Below, in pieces: positions 5,647-5,686 of a stretch of 5,686 nucleotides of DNA (position 1 is the stretch's first letter; every line of letters begins with the position of its first letter). Origin of the DNA: JBEKCP01 sp050014815 (GTDB taxonomy: Bacteria > Planctomycetota > Planctomycetia > Pirellulales > Thermoguttaceae). Below the pieces are notes generated by a model that was not told the DNA's origin, did not search any database, and saw nothing but the letters and a program-made list of their open reading frames with translations. Both the position numbers and the translations under genes were made by a program. The DNA lies in assembly GCA_050014815.1 (NCBI GenBank), contig JBEKCP010000411.1, positions 1 to 5,686 of the forward strand. Direction: 5' to 3'.

Positions 5647-5686
5647 CGGAACGACGCCGTCAAAATGTTTAGCGGGCGGGGGTGGG

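Noticed and set aside
5647..5686. Possible start of another gene at the ATG at 5665
   Set aside because: Only seven codons are visible before the window ends, with no convincing RBS and a G-rich run; it cannot be supported.

Overview
The window is GC-rich and compactly coded, and most likely comes from a chromosome of the Planctomycetota. Three things point there. A secreted PQQ-like beta-propeller protein sits directly upstream of a MoxR ATPase and a DUF58 protein, an arrangement I recall as common in that phylum. The reading frames use GC-rich third positions. The gene boundaries are filled with dispersed inverted repeats whose translations (peptides such as SPTRKRG, PPDCVGG and FRISNFGF) I recall seeing repeatedly in planctomycete genome annotations. 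The lineage call rests on recollection; no database was searched.

Layout: (1) 1-490, minus strand, the N-terminal 163 codons of a DUF58 protein that runs off the left edge. (2) 491-669, a gap occupied mainly by an AT-rich inverted-repeat element (A). (3) 670-1707, minus strand, a complete MoxR-family AAA+ ATPase. (4) 1735-3966, minus strand, a secreted PQQ-like beta-propeller protein whose last ~23 codons are made of a double-hairpin element (B, 1745-1813). (5) 3967-4365, a ~400-bp divergent intergenic region. It holds a 10-bp AT-rich dyad, a repeated 12-mer and a third inverted-repeat element (C, 4211-4321). (6) 4366-5646, plus strand, complete purD. (7) 5647-5686, a short tail with no supportable gene.

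The three minus-strand genes read in the order propeller protein, moxR, DUF58 and probably form one transcription unit. MoxR ATPases and DUF58 proteins, whose fold is related to von Willebrand factor A, commonly occur together and are thought to act as a chaperone-like pair. The exported propeller protein may belong to the same cell-envelope function, but that is inference. purD is divergent and is a housekeeping gene of purine synthesis with no evident functional link.

The coding content is ordinary. The most unusual content is the repeats: three unrelated families of imperfect dyads, one at each gene junction. In element B the two copies differ only by a compensatory base-pair swap that preserves each hairpin, and the element has become the C-terminal coding sequence of the propeller gene.
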